Source: Glaciecola sp. 33A (lineage in GTDB: Bacteria > Pseudomonadota > Gammaproteobacteria > Enterobacterales > Alteromonadaceae). Taken from it: DNA of 64,000 nt. Shown piece after piece: positions 59,928-64,000 of this stretch. The notes beneath the pieces were generated by a model, which made no database searches, was not told where the DNA came from, and saw only the letters and a list, made by a program, of their open reading frames with translations. Position numbers and translations under genes: made by a program. Each line of letters opens with the position of its first letter. Within the stretch, counting starts at the first letter, position 1. The stretch is taken from contig NZ_PJAR01000039.1 of NCBI RefSeq assembly GCF_002836745.1, positions 86,705 to 150,704 of the forward strand. The letters run 5' to 3'.

Positions 59928-60860
59928 TTATCCAAAAGTGTAACCGACACCAAGAATGAACCGAGAGTTTTGGTCAAACAGATCGAGACGGGCAAAAGCT
60001 TTCCAGTTTTTCAAATTTAACAGTGCAATATCTGACTCGATCGACAAACCATGCCCTGTTGTAATGAAGTCTTCAGTAAGTTCAGCTCGTGCCCCGAAGT
60101 TATCACTTACATACGAATAGTAAGCATAATAACCGGCATCTTTTCCAAATAATGTCAGGCTATCCTCAATACCAATGACGATCTTGGTCTTAGATGTTGA
60201 AACTCGACTAATTAGCTCCACCGAATAGATCGGGGAATGTTCCAGAAATAAACGGTACTCTGCTCTTACAAAGTTAGCTTGTGTCATGCGCTCAAGACTA
60301 ATTTCATAGCTTGAAACATCATTAATATAAGAGGACATTTCCAGTTCCACATAATTCAGTTTTTTGAATGCGTCGAGTGCGGTTTTTGCTGTATCCTCTT
60401 CTAGCTCTCCAAGTACAATCTCGAACTTTGCCTTTGCAGAGTAAGCATAAACATGTCTGGCACCCTTAATCCAACCGTCTTTTGCAAGGCCACTAGAAGA
60501 AACTCGCCCTTTATAAGTTGGAATGACTCCAATTTCTGTCTTACTGCCTAATGCGCCGGTGTGTTTGAAGTAGATACGACGAAGGTTGAAGTGGTTAGAG
60601 ATATCACTGTCAATAGTATTGTAACTGGAAGAGAATTCGTTGCCGGTCACACCAAAGGCGTTAATGCGCCACCTTGAATTAGGAATATGAAACGAGGAAT
60701 AAGCGCGTACCCGATATTGAAATCGATGCTCACGATTGGAGCGATCATCAAAACGAACTTGAGTTTGTACCTTGTATTCAAAACTATCATCAGCACTGAA
60801 AACCGGGTGTGTTGGCATAATTAACAGGAATGCAATTAATGTAAAACGCGAAGTTGCCAT
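59928..60860 (-). CDS. predicted outer-membrane beta-barrel protein of unknown function
   Basis: 310 residues from the ATG at 60860 (AGAGAAC upstream; the frame is open to 60908). Seen: signal peptide (LIAFLLIMPTHPVFSADD), then alternating hydrophobic and polar residues in many short strands (FQYRVRAYSSFHI, RRIYFKHTGALGSKTEIGVIPTY, YYAYYSYVSDNFGARAELTE), and a C-terminal strand ending GVGYTFG. It resembles porin-like barrels with about 14-16 strands. Family not recognised. It sits between the VOC enzyme and racemase genes. Confidence 0.65.
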   Translation of the reverse strand: MATSRFTLIAFLLIMPTHPVFSADDSFEYKVQTQVRFDDRSNREHRFQYRVRAYSSFHIPNSRWRINAFGVTGNEFSSSYNTIDSDISNHFNLRRIYFKHTGALGSKTEIGVIPTYKGRVSSSGLAKDGWIKGARHVYAYSAKAKFEIVLGELEEDTAKTALDAFKKLNYVELEMSSYINDVSSYEISLERMTQANFVRAEYRLFLEHSPIYSVELISRVSTSKTKIVIGIEDSLTLFGKDAGYYAYYSYVSDNFGARAELTEDFITTGHGLSIESDIALLNLKNWKAFARLDLFDQNSRFILGVGYTFG

Positions 60861-60958
60861 TTGTTCTCTGTAAAATATAGAGGGCGTACCCACAAGATGA
60901 TGGAACAAATATAGCTATGTACAAAAATTTAAACAAGAAAGACTTGTTATTATTGCTG

Positions 60959-60995
60959 TCGCCTTAGGAAAGCGGGTTTCATATTCCCAAGGCGA
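60959..60995 (-). repeat. stable hairpin between the VOC gene and the barrel gene
   Basis: A 12-bp stem TCGCCTTAGGAA/TTCCCAAGGCGA (one G-U pair) with a 13-nt loop, 16 bp past the VOC stop. There is no T run, so it is more likely an mRNA-processing or attenuation element than a simple terminator. Confidence 0.5.
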
Positions 60996-61010
60996 TCGTC
61001 AATTATTAAG

Positions 61011-61511
61011 CTAGTCGGCTACGGCCGCATAGGTTAATTCATAACTATGGCTGTATATTTCAAGGATATTGCCGAACGGGTCTTCCATATAGATCATTCT
61101 GTATGGTTTTTCGCCAGGATAATAGTAACGCGGTTTTTCCATTCGTTTTTTACCCCCTGCTTCGACGATCTTGATCACTAATTCTTCTAAATTAGGATCT
61201 TGAACACAAAAATGAAATACACCCGTTTTCCAGTATTCAAAGTTATTTTCAGGTTGCTCTTGGTTGGTAAACTCAAACAGTTCGACTCCAATACGATCGC
61301 CCGTCGATAAATGAGCTATTTTAAACTGGCCCCAATTGGCTCCGAATACATCGGTGCACATTACCCCAATAGCAGAGTCATCCTCTAACACGGTTGTCGG
61401 CGCCACTAGCTGATACCATCCTAAGACGTCGGTATAAAATTTAACTGCCTTGTCGATATCTGGAACTGAGATACCGATGTGAGAGAAGGTTCTCGGATAT
61501 GCTTTACTCAT
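61011..61511 (-). CDS. VOC (glyoxalase/dioxygenase-fold) family protein
   Basis: 166 residues. Seen: FSHIGISVPDIDKAVKFYTDVLGW with the first metal histidine, DRIGVELFEFTNQEQPEN with the second ligand, VFHFCVQDPNLEELV with His, and RMIYMEDPFGNILEIYSHS with the final Glu. This is a complete metal-binding set of one VOC pair. The substrate is not clear: glyoxalase-like or lactoylglutathione lyase-like are usual default names. It is divergent from the LysR gene, which probably controls it. Confidence 0.85.
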   Translation of the reverse strand: MSKAYPRTFSHIGISVPDIDKAVKFYTDVLGWYQLVAPTTVLEDDSAIGVMCTDVFGANWGQFKIAHLSTGDRIGVELFEFTNQEQPENNFEYWKTGVFHFCVQDPNLEELVIKIVEAGGKKRMEKPRYYYPGEKPYRMIYMEDPFGNILEIYSHSYELTYAAVAD

Positions 61512-61572
61512 GATTGTTACCTTTGCTGATTAGATAGGTGAATTATACCTCTCATGTTAAAATAGAAAAATT

Positions 61573-61587
61573 ATCATTTATTATGAT
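61573..61587. promoter_or_regulatory. LysR-type operator (T-N11-A) between the VOC gene and lysR-type gene
   Basis: A perfect interrupted dyad ATCAT-TTATT-ATGAT containing T-N11-A, 18 bp before the LysR-type gene and 62 bp before the VOC start. This is the typical place for autoregulation and divergent control. Confidence 0.6.
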
Positions 61588-61604
61588 TATGAGAATATAC
61601 GGTA

Positions 61605-62480
61605 ATGATTAATCAACATTTATTGAAAACATTTTGCACCCTTGTTGATATCGGTCACTTCACGCGCACAGCCGAACAGCTTTTCATGACGCAGTCTGGC
61701 GTTAGTCAGCACATCAAAAAGCTCGAACTACAGCTTGAAACCCCGCTGCTAATAAGAGATGGAAAGTCGTTTTCATTAACGGATGCAGGTGAACAATTAT
61801 ATCAAAGAGGTCATGAGCTTCTAAGGTCGTCTGAAGAACTAGAACGATTGGTTAAACATGACGAAACACATGAAGGTAAAATAAAAATTGCTTCGCCAGG
61901 AAGCATTGGACTGCGACTCTATCCATTCCTACTTGATCAGCAGCGCTTGTATCCAAATTTGCTTGTAGATTACGTTTTTGCCCCAAATCGGGATATTGAA
62001 CGTGCTTTAGCTGATCGTAAGATTGACTTAGGTTTGCTCACCGATCTAAGCAACGTTAGCAGCGTGTCGAGCAAGAAAATAGCGATCGAACCGCTCGTTT
62101 TAGTAACATCAAGTAATGTCACATCTGTTAACTGGAAAAAATTGCTTGAGTTAGGATTTATTTCGCATCCAGATGCCCCCCATCATGGGCGACTTTTGCT
62201 GAGTGAAAATTTTGAAGAATTTAAACACGTCGAACAATTCATGCATAAGGGCTTTTCAAACCAAATTAGCCTGATATTAGAACCTGTAAGCAGAGGATTT
62301 GGATTTACGGTCCTGCCATTGCATGCCGCACAAGCTTTCCGTCAACAAGATCTCATAAAAATACATTACCTCGATAACCCTGTTGGCGAAAATCTGTATT
62401 TGTGCGTTAATCGAATAGCAATAACTCCTAATCGAATAAAATTCATTAAAAATGCGATTGCGAGTTACTTGGCAGACTAA
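61605..62480 (+). CDS. LysR-family transcriptional regulator
   Basis: 291 residues. Seen: the N-terminal winged helix-turn-helix (LLKTFCTLVDIGHFTRTAEQLFMTQSGVSQHIKKLE and LFIRDGK-like LLIRDGKSFSLTDAGEQL), and the C-terminal effector domain (KIKIASPGSIGLRLYPFLL, DLGLLTD, SRGFGFTVLPLHAA). The effector is unknown. It is divergent from VOC-barrel-racemase on the minus strand and has a T-N11-A box in between. Confidence 0.93.
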   Translation: MINQHLLKTFCTLVDIGHFTRTAEQLFMTQSGVSQHIKKLELQLETPLLIRDGKSFSLTDAGEQLYQRGHELLRSSEELERLVKHDETHEGKIKIASPGSIGLRLYPFLLDQQRLYPNLLVDYVFAPNRDIERALADRKIDLGLLTDLSNVSSVSSKKIAIEPLVLVTSSNVTSVNWKKLLELGFISHPDAPHHGRLLLSENFEEFKHVEQFMHKGFSNQISLILEPVSRGFGFTVLPLHAAQAFRQQDLIKIHYLDNPVGENLYLCVNRIAITPNRIKFIKNAIASYLAD

Positions 62481-62780
62481 AATTTGAGCCTGAATAAATG
62501 CACTTAATTAACGGTCTTTACGCTCACGATACTCTTCGAATATAGTAAAGTTTGAAACTAAGCATTGAGGATTGGAACTGAATGAATCGTCGATATGCTA
62601 ATGGCACCTGATGACAAACCCACCCAGACCCCAATACGTATGTTGACGTCCATCTTTCATATGTAAGTGGTCGATTTGATTTGAACAGCCAAAAGCGCTA
62701 ATAATTATTTGAGCAAAAGTATTTTTTGTTGTACGTAAAATAATGACTAACATCGGCTATGGATTTTTTGTGGATCAAAG

Positions 62781-63206
62781 CTAATTATTTCTTGCCAATA
62801 TGTTATCGATTAAAGAGTATTCTTCGGAATAACCATTAGCTAAATCAAAAATAAAATTGACGGCAAAAGAATCAGAGACACCAAACGTAACTGGTCCTTT
62901 AATAAGACTATCCAATTCAATCCAGTCTTCAAAAAACCTCTCACCCAAACTATTTCTAATAAAAACTCCCGCTATAGCATAGACTTCTTCGTCGCTACTG
63001 GAAGTGAAAATATTGGCAAACTAGGTTATATCAACGGTCACATCGACGGAAATATTCAAGCCTGTATTATTTTCGATAATTGAAAAAACATCCGTTTCCC
63101 ATGAACTTTGAACAAAACCGCCAATACCGTCTAAAACAAAGCTCATGGTAATCAAAATCAGCATGTCGGCAATCCGAGAGCCTTTATACTTGCGCAAAAG
63201 CAACAA
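62781..63206 (-). pseudogene. unknown protein gene interrupted by one in-frame amber codon
   Basis: One frame runs 141 codons with a single TAG at 63021-63023 or its neighbour codon region. Upstream part: MLILITMSFVLDGIGGF, then VFSIIENNTGLNISVDVTV; downstream part: DEEVYAIAGVFIRNSLGERF, PVTFGVSDSFAVNFIF and EEYSLIDNILARNN, ending at TAG 62781. Both parts look like normal protein in the same frame and share the same composition. No family is recognised. A TTG at 63206 or ATG at about 63164 could start it; no clear ribosome site. Confidence 0.45.
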
Positions 63207-63404
63207 TCAAAATTCGTTAAAAAGTAGTACCTAATGTAAAGTTACCCGGCATTACTATGGGAATGTTAGTCTGGGACACGTAGCGAGAACTCAAGGTACA
63301 AAACTTAACAATGGTACTGCTTATAAAAGGTCGATTGAATAGTCTATAAATATGATTTTCTTACAGACTTACAGTTAGGAAAAACTATTTTTATTCTATT
63401 CTTC

Positions 63405-63605
63405 TTGATGATAGTTTTGACAACATTGTTTAATGGTATAAAGAGTTTAAAAGGATATGTAAACTCTGCAAATTACTTGGCTTTAGTTAGAGAGTTGTTC
63501 GTGTTTTTGATACCTGTTTGGATAATTTTTTTACTTTTGGTTATTGGTTATAATTTATATTTATCAATTTCATATTGTTCAAAAAATTCAATTCAATTCA
63601 ATTAA
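63405..63605 (+). CDS. possible small two-helix membrane protein
   Basis: 66 residues, very AT-rich. Two hydrophobic stretches: the N-terminal MMIVLTTLF and ELFVFLIPVWIIFLLLVIGY. The open frame runs about 28 codons further upstream without an ATG, ending at a TGA. No family or ribosome site is recognised; it may be a remnant. Confidence 0.25.
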   Translation: MMIVLTTLFNGIKSLKGYVNSANYLALVRELFVFLIPVWIIFLLLVIGYNLYLSISYCSKNSIQFN

Positions 63606-63733
63606 TTTTTATAAAAAGATAGTCAAGAAATTATAGATATTTGGTCACAGAATAAATTTGACGGATCAATCAATAAGTAACTTCTGTATATAACTTGCTG
63701 GATTTGTGCGCTGGCCTTGCTAGGAGGTTAATT

Positions 63734-63808
63734 ATGTTCATTGCTGCATCGGTATTTGGTGTTAGATTGATGCTTGATTGTTCGTGGATGCTAAATCGCC
63801 GCGCTTAA
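63734..63808 (+). CDS. candidate 24-residue ORF with a strong ribosome-binding site
   Basis: ATG preceded by AGGAGG with a 7-base spacer (TTAATT plus context), the best Shine-Dalgarno in the last 1.5 kb. It encodes MFIAASVFGVRLMLDCSWML plus NRRA. It lies in a gene-poor stretch near tuf. Could be a leader or a microprotein; no homology known to me. Confidence 0.3.
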   Translation: MFIAASVFGVRLMLDCSWMLNRRA

Positions 63809-63881
63809 CCTCAACCCACACGCCGCACGTGCGTGGTAAGCAATATCGGGGTAGGCAGAGGAAGCCTTTCTTTAAGCAAAA

Positions 63882-63906
63882 AAAAGGCGCTCAAGGAGCG
63901 CCTTTT
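63882..63906 (-). terminator. Rho-independent terminator of tuf
   Basis: A perfect 10-bp stem AAAAGGCGCT/AGCGCCTTTT with a 5-nt loop and a T run on the minus strand, about 20 bp past the tuf stop. Confidence 0.9.
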
Positions 63907-63924
63907 ATAGGATGTAATGCGGTA

Positions 63925-64000
63925 TTACGCAACAATCTTTGATACAACGCCAGCACCTACTGTGCGGCCACCTTCACGGATTGCGAAGCGTAAACCTTCG
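63925..64000 (-). CDS. tuf: elongation factor Tu, C-terminal end (partial)
   Basis: The last 25 codons on the minus strand read RFAIREGGRTVGAGVVSKIV plus A and stop, the invariant end of EF-Tu. The rest lies beyond the window. A terminator follows directly, so tuf is the last gene of its transcript; whether it is tufA or tufB cannot be told. Confidence 0.97.
   Translation of the reverse strand, partial: EGLRFAIREGGRTVGAGVVSKIVA

Noticed and set aside
63820..63870. GC-rich palindromic stretch near tuf as a tRNA or origin element
   Set aside because: No cloverleaf, no T-loop motif and no DnaA boxes were seen.

Overview
The window reads as a chromosomal segment of a marine gammaproteobacterium of the order Alteromonadales (Alteromonas/Glaciecola-like). 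The inference rests on gene order (rplM-rpsI-petABC, then sspA-sspB; relA-rlmD-acpS-pdxJ-recO; djlA next to lptD-surA-pdxA-rsmA-apaG-apaH), on a large TonB-dependent receptor, and on a 'proteobacterial dedicated sortase system' locus, a family set described mainly from marine Gammaproteobacteria. Base composition is moderately AT-rich. I saw no rRNA, tRNA, CRISPR array, insertion sequence or prophage.

Layout. 1-7.1 kb: the end of a TPR protein of the TolB-like/CadC-like type, a decayed DUF4143-type fragment, a lipoprotein amidohydrolase of the YtcJ type, and a divergent TonB-dependent receptor. 7.2-14.2 kb: TerB-like protein, mdh, argR, rsmI, lpoA, yraN, diaA, dolP. 14.3-19.5 kb: sspB, sspA, the bc1 complex (petABC) and rplM-rpsI with a structured leader. 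19.7-28 kb: a one-domain MazG, relA, rlmD, acpS, pdxJ, recO, a small unknown gene, recJ. 28-37.6 kb: an accessory block lying between recJ and dsbC, made of a 1.5k-residue membrane PAS/coiled-coil protein with a degenerate HPt-like end, and the sortase-system locus. 37.6-49.4 kb: djlA-xerD-dsbC on the minus strand, lptD-surA-pdxA-rsmA-apaG-apaH on the plus strand, then a chemoreceptor with a FliA-like promoter. 49.5-62.5 kb: lysC, a DUF192 protein, acnB, a PQQ-type sugar dehydrogenase with a frameshifted signal peptide, a small membrane protein, an AEC-type carrier, a soluble CZB chemoreceptor, and a LysR-controlled cluster of VOC enzyme, outer-membrane barrel and racemase. 62.5-64 kb: decayed and orphan small ORFs, ending in the 3' end of a tuf gene.

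Main discovery. The sortase system is half dead. The sensor kinase (pdsS), response regulator (pdsR) and OmpA-like protein (pdsO) are intact, but the sortase substrate is cut down to part of its VIT domain. The sortase itself is a two-frame remnant whose active-site His codon has become Leu while the Cys and Arg remain. The signalling half therefore survives without the enzyme and substrate encoded beside it. Helically spaced TTGCCAT-like repeats in front of pdsO are candidate sites for the surviving regulator.

Other items to check: the pseudo-HPt PAS/coiled-coil protein, an amber-interrupted ORF near the right end, a possible A-tract frameshift in a 40-residue membrane peptide, a MazG reduced to its catalytic C-terminal domain, and a racemase with Ser in place of one catalytic Cys.
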